DNA of 64,000 bases. Source: Trichosporon coremiiforme. Taxonomy: Eukaryota; Basidiomycota; Tremellomycetes; Trichosporonales; Trichosporonaceae. Under the pieces are notes generated by a model. It was not told where the DNA came from. It did not search any database and was given only the letters and a program-made list of their open reading frames with translations. Numbering within the stretch: position 1 is the first letter of the stretch; each line of letters begins with the position of its first letter. The stretch covers positions 1,281,757 to 1,345,756 of the forward strand of contig BCJJ01000009.1 in the NCBI GenBank assembly GCA_039545355.1. Reading direction: 5' to 3'. The position numbers and the translations under genes were made by a program. This document shows positions 1-9,551 of the stretch, piece by piece.

Positions 1-259
1 GCTATGAAGAAGGAGTTTGCGTGCAACGGACACGTCGTCCACTCTGCCGACTCGGACGAGGAGGACTCGCCCGCCCCCGGCAAGAAGGACGAGCACGGCA
101 AGGTCCTCCAGTTCCAGGGCGACCAGCGTGCCTCCGTCAAGCAGTTCCTCGTCCAGTCTGGCCTGCTCTCCGAGAAGGAGGCCAAGGACCAGATTGTCAT
201 GTGCGTAGAGCTATCTGTTAGGGACGTATTTAAGCTAACGTCGCAGCCACGGTTACTAG
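1..259 (+). CDS. SUI1: Translation initiation factor eIF1, C-terminal part
   Basis: eIF1 sits on the 40S subunit in the preinitiation complex and enforces correct start-codon choice. Only the last 70 residues are present; the gene begins before the window. Exons are 1-200 and 247-259. The 46-nt intron (201-246) begins GTGCGT, has an AGCTAAC branch site and ends GCAG. Splicing it restores the family C-terminus: the protein ends IVIHGY, where most homologues end IHGF or VHGF. Other family blocks seen are KKEFACNG and LQFQGDQR. Between these two blocks is an acidic/polar insertion of about 20 residues (DSDEEDSPAPGKKDEHGK) that human and budding yeast eIF1 lack. Without splicing, the frame runs on to a longer, unrelated tail. 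The identification rests on motif recall; I am confident of family and intron. Confidence 0.93.
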
Positions 260-3200
260 ACGCCTTATATTCATGGCAAGCAACACCAACTACCTACACG
301 TCTATGTGCAACCACATCACCAGCTCTGTTCCGGTTGTGTTTCTGTCCCCCTCCACCCATGCATTTGATTTGCTACGACGGCGATCGGTCACGGCTACAG
401 CTCGACTTACGGTCACTCGATACTAGACGGACTGATGAATGGGTTACGGCTACGAAGAACGCGATAGGCAACGGGCACGACGGTTGAGTGCACCTGGTAT
501 TAGGTTTCCGGCAACAGGAGATTACCAGCTAATCCTCAGGTGGAGGATGACTGTGGTCCGCTTTCGGCGGACGATCTCCAGCTCACTCGGAAGCCTGTGA
601 TCAGTTAGGAGAAAGGACCGTCTTGGCGCAACTGACAGCTCACTGTCTGGGCGCAACTCGCAGCTCACCGGCTGGTCGTCCCCGCCGGCTCTTCGATGCT
701 GTGCGATTGTCATTAGCTGACAGAAAACCCAGCTGACTAACATGTGTCTGGATACCTGGCGTCAGCTATTGTTGCAGCGCTGGAAAGCTTACGATAGTAG
801 CGGCCATGGCGCTGGGGTCAGCTACGCATCCCGGTCATGACAGCTACGCAACAGTCTGGGGTCAGCTCGTCTTCGCTCGGACCAGCTTACAGAAGAAGCC
901 AACAGGGGGACTGGGATCAGCTTCACAGGACAGAGTGTGCCGCTATCTGCCCGACTGGCGTGAGCTAACTGCCTAGCAGGCTGTAGCTCACAGTCAAGAT
1001 ATTTCCCTGGCATCAGCTTATCAACTAGACTTCAAGCTCACCGTTCGCATCGCTGGTGGAAGGACTGACGTTCGTCTGCTACCAAGACGAATTAGCACAC
1101 CTGCCACGAAGACAGCAGGAAGGAAAGCTGGGGTCAGCTAATAAAACGATGTGAACAGCATTTGTCGCACGTACGGCCTGGGTTTCAGCTGGTGAACGGA
1201 CTCACAAAGCTCACTCGTCAGGAGCCATGTGCCTGGCGTCAGCTTGATGGGATGCCAAGCATGCCCGGTGGCTGAGAGGCTGGCGTTAGCTGAAAGTGTT
1301 AGCGAGGAAGCTACCTCTACCTTGTCTGGGGTCGGCTTCAGCACGCCATCGTTCAGCTTACTGCATCGTCCACCCTGGCGTGATTGGAGTCAGCCTCCAG
1401 GGACGATTCAGCAATACCTGATGGAGATTTGGTCTCAGCTTCGTCCGTACGAGCGAGCTTACTCGTTCCACTGGGGTCAGATGTAAGAGATAGCATGCCT
1501 GTCTCACCATCTAGCCTTCGGTTCGCTCGCCTGGGGCAGCTTCGCTAGCTCCAGCAGCTCATTCGTTGCGCTGCGTGGCTGAGGACGTTGATGACGGTCT
1601 GGGATCAGCTCCAATGGGCGAAACGCAGCTCACCGCTTGTAAGACTGTAAGCTGGGGTCAGCTATACGGACGCCGAAAACTCGTACTCTAATTATCTGCT
1701 AGAACATCATCCACGAGCTACGTCTCGCGTCGGTTGACTTAAGTCTGGAGTCGGCTTCAGTCGATCTTCCGGCAGCTCCCCGTCTCCGGTGAGTCTGGAG
1801 TCAGCTTAGCGGTTGACCGATGACGGCAGCTACCTTCGGCAATCGGGGAGTTCACAGCAGCCGCGATACTCAGAGCAGACACTGGTACTATCGTTAGCTT
1901 GTGCATAGACGATGAAAGCTTACGTACCTCTGACCAAGAGTATGGTGGCACTGCGATCCTCACTGCGAATGACTGAGCCTGGGATCAGCTGACGCCAGTT
2001 TTCCCTGCAGCGTACTGTATTACTCCTATGCCTCATCCCGACCCGGATCAGTCGGCTGTGACTCGAGCCGAGCTCCACTGGAACGCTGCGGTCAGCTCGG
2101 ACCCTGCCCGCTAGCTGCTCACCCCTGGCTGCCTGTCTGCTTCGAGCGACTCCGCGCAGCTAACCCGTAAACTGCAGTCAGCTTCCAGCAGGATATCTAA
2201 AGACAACACGAGATTCGACTTCAGCTCCGATCTGGAGTCAGCTGGGATGCGGGCCGTCGCAGCTGACGGAGAAGGGCGATCGCCACTCCGACTCTACTTC
2301 TCCGATGTCATTGCGAAGCCTGAAGTCAGCTCTCAGTCCTGTCACAGAAGCTCACATTACATCACGTAGCTTACTGCTAGTTGTCGAATTACAGGCACCT
2401 ATGACGTGGTTGCCTCGTACCAGACTGGGATACTGAAGTCAGCTATCGAGCGGTCTTCGAAGCTTACGAAGGGGAGGCTAGGACATAGGCGCGAGGAGGT
2501 GAGGCTGACTGACAGCTAACGGGACTGTCATGTCCACGACGTAGCTCACGTGCGACTGCCATCGTCTTGCCACGATATGGTAGACAACATAACCAACCCG
2601 GCATCTTGATGTCAGCTACATCGTCACGCATGCAGCTCACGACCTCCCGTCCGTTACGCCGCCAGCTATATCTGTCATCAAGACGGATGTCCGCCACTTC
2701 GGAGGTCAGCTAACAACCCGTGGCACCTCAGCTGTAACTCACATCTGGCCGTTAGCTGTTGGAAGCGCACGCAAGCTCACGAGTTCTGCCGTTAGCTCAC
2801 CACGCACCTCTCTTAGCCACCTTCAAAATGCCCGGAAACAGCTACCAGGCCAGATAACCCCCGTAGCCTACCTTACAAAGCTGGCTTAACGCTATCAGCG
2901 ACCGTTCTGTGGAGGCAAATGCTGGGCCTTTAGCTCAAGCGATTCGTCAGACAGCTACCATTCCACCACGTTCGAACGCTTTAGAACAAGGCTGGAGTCA
3001 ACTTCGGGTTGAGGTCCAACGCATGCTCGATCCAGCTCCTGAGGTCAGCTCGGGGTTGCACAGGTCCTAGCTCACATGAGTTGCCCTGCCTGCTGTCTGA
3101 CCCATTGCGCTTGATCAGATCTGGTTCAGCCAAGAGAGAATGTCAGTAAGCTAGCTGAGATTTGAGATATCAACTTGGAGCAGTTGGACAGCTCACCTCT

Positions 3201-3423
3201 CAACGCGCCGACCACGCTATCCCGCCCGGCTTTCGCACTGGGATAAGCTCATCAAGAAGGCGCGCCTAGCTCACCAGATGCTCAAGCCTGCATGCACAAC
3301 CACAATTTATGGTGTTAGCTGGCTGCAGTCACAACGCAGCTCACACAAGGGAAAATACCTACGAGTGCCACACCTCCACCCTCACCGAACAAGTATCTCG
3401 TCAGCCGGTCATTTTCACCTCCA

Positions 3424-3503
3424 AGCGACGTAGCTCAGATGGAAGAGCGTTGGGCTCATATGAGTTCACCCAAAGGGCAGAAGATCGAAACTTCTCGTCG
3501 CTA
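3424..3503 (+). tRNA. Initiator tRNA-Met (CAT) with 7-nt intron
   Basis: The complete cloverleaf can be drawn. The acceptor stem AGCGACG pairs perfectly with CGTCGCT (3496-3502), with discriminator A3503. The D arm is GCTC/GAGC, the anticodon stem TTGGG/CCCAA and the T stem AGAAG/CTTCT. The mature anticodon loop is CTCATAA, anticodon CAT, after removing intron 3461-3467 (TGAGTTC) at the canonical 37/38 position. Three features mark it as the initiator rather than the elongator: the A1:T72 end pair, three consecutive G:C pairs at the base of the anticodon loop, and a T loop reading ATCGAAA in place of TTCRANY. Mature length is 73 nt. A T-run terminator follows. The gene lies antisense inside the splice-signal array. 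An intron in an initiator tRNA is unusual, since the budding yeast initiator genes have none. Confidence 0.93.
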
Positions 3504-3509
3504 GAAAGC

Positions 3510-3519
3510 TTTTTGTTTT
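3510..3519 (+). terminator. RNA polymerase III terminator
   Basis: TTTTT followed by G and TTTT, beginning 6 nt after the discriminator base of the initiator tRNA. Runs of four or more T on the coding strand are the standard Pol III stop signal. Confidence 0.85.
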
Positions 3520-4143
3520 GCGCTGGTTCGATTGCCCGGGAAAAGGCTCGGTAGGAGAGGGGGTTTGGTCAGGGAAGGCGTGGAAGGTGGGTGGTGATTG
3601 GACGAGAGTGGGAGGGGCAGCGTCCGATGACATCGGCATGGCGGTGTTGGCAGATCGTGTGCTTTGACGGCTTTGGAAGCGACTGGAACATGTCAGCTCA
3701 ACAAAAAGTTGTTAGCTTACTGCATATGAACTGGACAAGGATGGTGTATATCGACGGTAGTGGCCGGAACCGCGCCGATAGACCGAGGTATGCTCCTGTG
3801 TCATTATCTTACAGTAGCTCAGGAAGCGCTTGCGTCCAGCTCACTGGAACGGCAGTAGTTGAAGGGAATGCATCGTCAGTATATCTGGGGTCAGCTTCCA
3901 TGCGAAACCCCCTACTAGCGAAGCTCACTGATGTCTGATGTTCTGAAGTTCGGGCGAAGGCTATGCATCTGCCGTCAGCTCGTGTGCAGGTGTGGATGAG
4001 CCCACAATGATACAACTCTTCTCTATCAAGCGCCTGCGTGATGCCAGCTGGCAAACCACTTGTCCAGCTCACCCTAATCCGTAGAGCGACCTTCAAGCAC
4101 GCTGGGATCAGCTGGGTACACGGAGCGCCTGCTCACACGGTCT

Positions 4144-5708
4144 CTACTCGTCATCCTCCTCCTCGAGCGCGTGCATCTGTTGTCAGCTCCACAGAACATA
4201 AGTAGCCCACCTTGAACTCCAAGATCCCATTGTGCATGTGCGGCGGCATGCTGTCCGGCACGGGCATCATGACCTGAACGGAGAGGAAGCCGGTCTCATC
4301 TATGCGCAGACAGACCTTGAGGCTGTGCTGGAGGGCTTTCGAGAGAAGGGCGATGTGCGGGGCGTGATAGCTGGGAACGTCAGCTAGCGAAACCAAGCGG
4401 AAGCTGCACACACCTGAACACGACGGGCTGTTCGCACTCGAACGCCTCCATGACCTCGCGCTCGTAGGGATAATCGAACTGGAGTTAGCTCAGTATCGGG
4501 GATCGCGAAGCTGCGAAGGGGAAGACGGAGAAGATTCTTACCTGTTGTTAGCTTTCGCGAGACCCCGTAGCTCACCTGTACAGTGCCAAAGTCACCTTCG
4601 GCATACAGCGAGAAGCGCGCTGATCGCTTGCGTTCCCGCTCGCTGCCCTCGCCAGGTTTCAGGCGGAGAATGACGCGTGCAGCGCTGGGCGGGAGGTCCA
4701 TGAGCGCGTCGCGGAACCAGGGGCTCTGTCTGTCAGCTCGGGTATCTCAACCATTGAGCACCTTCATGATCATGTACACCAGCCTGATGTCAGCTAATCC
4801 TTGCAACCGCAGCTTACTGGCTCTCCTCGTCAAAGGGGTGGTTCATGATCTCTTCTGGCTCGAGCGTGCTGAACTTGCACTGCGTCACTGGTCCCTTACT
4901 GTCGTCCCTCCTTTATGTCAGCTCAAGGTTCCCGCTTAGTGAGCTTACAGCATCACATCGAGTGTGCTCCCCCGCCCAGCCCAAGTCAGGCGCATGAACG
5001 TGTTCTTTCCCCTGTCGAAGCGGGGTGGCGGCTCGTCGTCTTCCCCTGGGAGAGCGTCGCCAGCCCAGCGCCGCTTACCCCCGCCGCCGGAGGTGCCGCC
5101 CGCGTTTCCAAAGATGTTCAGACACTGCAAGAACGCATCTAAGGAGATCTCGAACACGTCTACTTCGTCCTCGTCTGCGGGCGTGTACTCGAACACGGAG
5201 AATAGGTTGGATGGGATCCACGCCGTCGCACAGAGGGACTTGACTTCCTCCACTGTCACTTCGAAGCCGGCGTCGGACACGGTCATGATCGCGTTCTGAT
5301 GTCAGCTGACACCTGCGAGCGTTGCAGCCTTATGTGGGTCCGCACTGAGGAGGTTCCCTCCTGACGGTGATAAGAAAGAGAGTGCAATGGAGCGGAGAGG
5401 AGTGAGAAAGTGGGAGAAGGACAACAACTGCAACGTGTCGACGTGCCGTGGGAAGGAACACACGAGGTGTGAAGAGGCAAGGAGTCCTCAGAGCGAGGGC
5501 GCGACAGTCGCGAGGGCGCAACAGTGCAAGTGGATGAAGTGTGACTTACATGCTTCAGTCCGATCCCCCTAAGTAGGCGTGCGAAAGGACGAACATCTGA
5601 TGTCTCCGCGACCAGAATCTGTCCTATCAGCTAAAGAAAACGAGAAGATTAGCTCACGGGTGCGCGCTGGCTTGCAGCCTGGCTCTGACTCGGACCCGCT
5701 TGACTCAT
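4144..5708 (-). CDS. RAD1: RAD1, 9-1-1 checkpoint clamp subunit
   Basis: Rad1 forms the PCNA-like Rad9-Rad1-Hus1 ring loaded at damaged DNA to activate the checkpoint kinase. Nine exons, high to low: 5708-5658, 5618-5550, 5295-4949, 4907-4818, 4783-4762, 4725-4576, 4478-4414, 4370-4211, 4176-4144. Together they give 328 aa, close to fission yeast Rad1. Family blocks: SDVRPFARLLRGIGLKH (about residues 22-40), GFEVTVEEVKS, DAFLQCLNIFG, CKFSTLEPEE and LKVCLRIDETGFLSVQ near the C-terminus. The protein ends in an acidic EEEDDE tail. Intron 4575-4479 contains an internal CAG/GTAAG junction (a zero-length exon). The donor after 4762 is GTGCTC, which is atypical, so the 22-nt exon 5 and its boundaries are the least certain part. 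The promoter region is shared with the divergent small gene at 6190. Confidence 0.88.
4537..4544 (-). other. Putative recursive splice site in RAD1
   Basis: Inside RAD1 intron 4575-4479 the minus strand reads GCTAACAACAG directly followed by GTAAGAATC. The CAG at 4544-4542 completes an intron that starts at 4575 (34 nt), and the next base begins a strong GTAAG donor for a second intron ending at 4479 (63 nt). No exon lies between. This is the layout of a recursive (ratchet) splice junction. Splicing in one step gives the same mRNA. Confidence 0.5.
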
Positions 5709-6189
5709 GGCCGTATTGGGCTCGAAGAGATGGTCAACAACGCTATGGAGTGCCGAACGCGGCGGTGGTCGTGACCAAAGAATTTAAGAATGCGACACTG
5801 GACTGTTCGGGCGCGTTCCGAGAGCGTGAGAGAGACTTAAGATGAGGAGCGAGGAAGAAGCAACGGACTCGACATTTGTTGACACCCCGCGTCCAGTCAA
5901 CCGATCGACCTCCACCTTCCTCCCAACCTCCACCAAGACGTACCAGACCTTCCTCGCCTGCATTTCCCTGTACCCAGGCGTACCAGGCACACCAAACCCA
6001 GCTGCGGCCAGGCACGGCCGAATGATATCAGCGCAATGAAGGCATGTGAGCACGCCTCCACTCCGTCATCTCCGCTGCCGCTGCGCTCCGACGAGTGGTG
6101 CGCCTCGCCGTCATAAGAGTTCTCACAGCACCTTCATCTGTGACTACACTCTTGACATCGAACACTCTACGAAACGAACATTGAACATC
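5709..6189. other. Divergent promoter region, RAD1 / small membrane protein
   Basis: About 480 nt between two divergent start codons. The right half is pyrimidine-rich, as in many fungal 5' leaders. I see no TATA box, no MluI-type cell-cycle box and no ORF with coding character. Confidence 0.5.
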
Positions 6190-6796
6190 ATGGCCGGCGG
6201 TCGATCTCCCCTCCCCCTTCTCTTTGCTGCTGGACTTGGTGAGTCGCTGACTCTTCTTCGCACTTGCACCTGCTGTGACGTCGAAGACCAGCTGGTGTCT
6301 TCCCCCTTGTCTTCCCGTCACCTCCTCGACTCCCATCTCTGCTCATCAGACCGTCTCTCCTCTACGCTCCTACTCTCATACCTCTCTGCCTCTGGCTCTT
6401 CCTCCGTCCTACCGTCCCCAGCTCTTCACCCCTGTCCCATCTTCCTTCCTCTCCTCTCCTCTCCTCTCCCTTCCCTTCTTCCCCGCTCTTGCAAAGCTGC
6501 GGCGAGTCCCAAATCCAGGCTGACCCCCAGGCGTCCTCTCCGGCCTCTACATCTGGAAACAGCCCCTGACCCAGTACACGGAAGAACAGAAGAACAAGGG
6601 CAAGCCCCTCGTCCCGCCTTCGGACATCTCGCCGAAGGTCTCGGAGGAGATCAAGGCGGCGGCCACGGCGCCGAGCACCGACGCGAAGGTCGCATTCGAC
6701 TCGGCGAAGCAGGCGCATTCCGAGCACGGGGTTGGGGACGTGCCTAGCAAGTGAGCTTCAATCGCGAGGCTAAGCTGACAGCGCAGGCGCAACTAA
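6190..6796 (+). CDS. Small single-pass membrane protein, unknown function
   Basis: Exons 6190-6238, 6531-6750 and 6787-6796 encode 92 aa. The start MAGGRSPLPLLFAAGLG and the first residues of exon 2 (VLSGLYIW) form one hydrophobic segment near residues 7-24, followed by a charged tail rich in Lys, Glu and Ala with a WKQPLTQYTEEQ segment. The layout resembles small mitochondrial inner-membrane or ER proteins, but I do not recognise the family. Intron 1 (292 nt) is long for this window and CT-rich. The last donor overlaps an in-frame stop: unspliced the protein ends PSK, spliced it ends PSKRN. The donor GTGAGCT and branch AGCTGAC match the local consensus, so I favour splicing. The gene is convergent with the m-AAA protease gene, 214 nt away. 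Confidence 0.7.
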
Positions 6797-7010
6797 TCTC
6801 GATTTGTAGGGTGTGAGAGTGGGTAAATAGTGATCGCGAATGTAGTTCTTGCCGACTATTGCTTCGTCCTGCCCTGGGGCCGTCTGATGCAGCCAGGTTC
6901 CTACCCGGCAGCGCTTACCGCGCAAGCCTCAAACGAGTTCGCTGAGGTGTGACATTGTTTTTATGCAACTATGAAGAAAATGAATGCCAATGCTTTACTT
7001 GAGAGTCTAT

Positions 7011-9551
7011 CTAGTTCTCCTGCTTCTCGCCCTCCTTGCCCTCCTTCTTGTCCGTGTTGGCATCGGGATCAACCTCCTTCAGATTCTCCCTCGCCCTCTT
7101 CCTCTTCTCGGCATCGACATCGAGCTGCTTCTCAATGTACACGTCCATCTCGTCTGCGTGTTCGAACGGTCGCTTGCCGAGCAGCAGGCGCATGTCCTCA
7201 CGCGTGATGACCTCCTTCTCGAGCAGGAGGGCCGCGACCTTCTCCACGTCCGCCTTGTGCTTGGTCAGCAGCTCGGTCGTGCGCGTGTGCGCGTCGCGGA
7301 TCATCTTGCGCACGGCTCCGTCAATCTCCTGCGCCGTCGCCTCGGAGAAGGGCTTCTGGAACGCCTCCTGCTGCCCCTGCTGTCCGCCGTAGGAAATGGG
7401 TCCGATCGCGGGGTCCATTCCGTAGTTGGACGCGACCTCGTGCGCCATCTTGGTGATCTTCTGCAGATCGTCCTGCGCGCCCGTCGTGATCTCGCCGAAG
7501 AAGATCTCCTCCGCCACACGGCCGCCGAGCGTCATGCACATCCGGTCCAGGAGCTGCTGCGTGCTGAACAGGAACCGCTCCTTGGGCAGGTACTGCGCGT
7601 ATCCGAGTGCGCCAACGCCACGGGGGATGATGGACACCTTGAGCAGCGGGTCGGCGTACTCGAGGAACCAGCCGCAGACGGCGTGTCCGGCCTCGTGGTA
7701 CGCGACCGTCTTCTTCTCGTTCTTGCCGAGGACGCGCGACTTGCGCTCCAGGCCGGCAATGACACGCTCGATCGCGCCGTCAAAGTCGTCCTCGGTCACG
7801 CTGTCGCCGTCGCGGCGCGCCGCACGCAGAGCAGCCTCGTTACACACGTTGGCGATGTCGGCGCCCGAGAAGCCGGGCGTCAGAAGCGCGAGCTTCTCCG
7901 CAATCGTGTCCTGCGTCAGGTCGCCCGAGAGCTTGAGCGGGCCGAGGTGCACCTTGAAGATCTGGCGGCGACCACCAATGTCCGGACGGTCGATCGCGAT
8001 GTGCCTGTCGAAACGGCCAGGGCGCATGAGGGCAGGGTCGAGGACGTCGGGACGGTTGGTACCGGCGAGAACGACAATGTGCTCCTTCGTGCCGAAACCG
8101 TCCATCTCGACGAGGAGCTGGTTCAGCGTGCTCTCGCGCTCGTCATTGCCGCCGAACTGCCCACCCTTGCCACGCGCCTTGCCGATGGCGTCGATCTCGT
8201 CGATGAAGATGATGCAGGGAGCGTTCTTCTTGGCCGTCGCGAACAGGTCACGGACACGCGAGGGACCGACACCGACGAACATCTCGACGAACTCGGATCC
8301 AGAAACAGAGAGGAAGGGCACCTTGGCCTCACCGGCGGTAGCCTTGGCCAGGAGAGTCTTACCAGTACCAGGAGGACCGGAGAGGATGGCACCGCGGGGG
8401 ATCTTGGCTCCAAGCTTCTCGTAGCGCGCCGGCTCCTTCAGGAACTTGACAAACTCCATGATCTCCTCCTTGGCCTCGTCGGCTCCCGCGACGTCGCGGA
8501 ACCGCACGGCAACGTCCAGGTCCTGGTTGAACATCTTGGCCTTGGACTTGCCGACACCGAAGACGCCGCCGCCACCACCGCCGACACCGCCGCCACGCTG
8601 GCGCATCATCCAGAGCAGGAAACCGGCGAAGAAGAGCGTAGGCGCAAAGTGGAGCATCATCTGGAATCCGCTCGTCTCCTCGTGGTAAGAGACGGGGATG
8701 CGCTCAGAGGGAGGAATCTCGAGCTCGTCCTGCGTCTCGCGGAGGAGGCGCTCAAAGTTCTCGAGAGAGCCGATCGTGAAGACGTACGGAGCCGGGCCGC
8801 GGGGCGGGTCGGTCGTGCCGGGGGTGCTGCCGCCGCCAGACGAGGAGCCAGAGGAGCCAGAAATCGGGTTGTGCAGGTGGACGCGGACCTTGTTGCCGTT
8901 CACGACCTCGAGCGACTGGACGAGGCCACGGGCGAGAAGCTGGTTGCGGCTGGGGTCAGTTGATGCTGCACATGGCCTAACTCACAATTCCTGCCAGGTA
9001 ATCTCGCGGGTCGAGTGCTCGCCGGGCGATGTGATCGAGTAGAGGACGTACGTGCTGAGGTTAGCTGACATTTCCGATATTCAAGCTTACGAGATCGCAG
9101 CGAGGAGGAGCTGGTTGGGCGTGAGGCCGCCAAAGTTGCCGTTGCCGCCCTGGCCTCCGCTGCCGCCGCCGCCGCCTCCGCCAGTCGCCGTCTTCTTGCC
9201 AGCCTTCTCGTCGCTGAGCCTCGGCCTCCGGTCCTTCCAGTCACCTCCGTCGTCATCGCGACCATCGTTCTTCGCTCCAGAGGGCTGGTCCTTGCCCTCC
9301 TCGGTGCCGTGCGTCGGCTGCTGGGGCGGCTTCAGCGGCTCGCTTCCAGGCGCAGGGTTAGGCGCCTTGGGCACCGTCTCCTTTCCGCCGAAGACGCCCT
9401 CGAGGCCTTGCGGCGTCGGGGAGTTGTTTCCCGGGCGGGGCTGGCCGGTGTTGGCGCGGAAGACGGACGTCGAGAGCATCGCAGTGGGCCGCATCGTGGG
9501 CCTCACGAACGCGCTGCGCCGGACGGCGCTGCGCAGGGGGAGGCGGAACAT
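7011..9551 (-). CDS. AFG3: Mitochondrial m-AAA protease (AFG3/YTA12 type)
   Basis: ATP-dependent zinc metalloprotease of the mitochondrial inner membrane; it degrades misfolded membrane proteins and processes a ribosomal protein precursor. Exons 9551-9091, 9054-8986 and 8949-7011 give 822 aa. The N-terminus ([18 protein letters not shown]) is Arg-rich and lacks acids, a typical presequence. It is followed by a low-complexity Pro/Gly-rich stretch and an FtsH extracellular-type domain ([14 protein letters not shown]). A clear membrane segment lies near residue 277 ([15 protein letters not shown]). Walker A GPPGTGKT is near 370, Walker B IIFIDEID near 426, the zinc motif HEAGH near 593. Fungal m-AAA is a hetero-oligomer of two paralogues; I cannot tell from one sequence which this is, so the symbol is provisional. 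The long frame on the opposite strand is a codon-bias shadow. Confidence 0.93.

Larger units (their letters stand above)
480..4143 (-). other. Micro-intron signal array, probably non-coding transcript
   Basis: No convincing protein is encoded here, but the minus strand is crowded with splice signals like those of the genes around it. Donors read GTGAGCT or GTAAGCT; acceptor ends read AGCTGACCCCAG with small variations (seen on the plus strand as CTGGGGTCAGCT). Well-formed donor-acceptor pairs, given high to low: 4136-4102, 4072-3969, 3928-3885, 3720-3683, 2467-2433, 1923-1882, 1633-1599, 1462-1418, 1361-1326, 1214-1178, 1041-1007, 890-856 and 792-756. Most are 35-45 nt, the same as real introns in this window. 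Implied exons are mostly 8-60 nt and not multiples of three. The array starts directly after the RAD1 stop codon, so it may be a spliced RAD1 3' extension or a separate long non-coding RNA. A short-exon protein gene cannot be fully excluded. Confidence 0.6.

Noticed and set aside
522..743. 73-aa minus-strand frame at the end of the splice-signal array
   Set aside because: It crosses several good donors and acceptors; as an unspliced protein it is unlikely, though part of it may be exon.
3309..3554. 81-aa plus-strand frame
   Set aside because: It runs straight through the initiator tRNA gene and its terminator.
6984..8963. 659-aa open frame on the plus strand
   Set aside because: It is the exact complement of the m-AAA protease exon; open only through GC-rich third-position bias, with a Leu/Arg/Val-rich product lacking domains.
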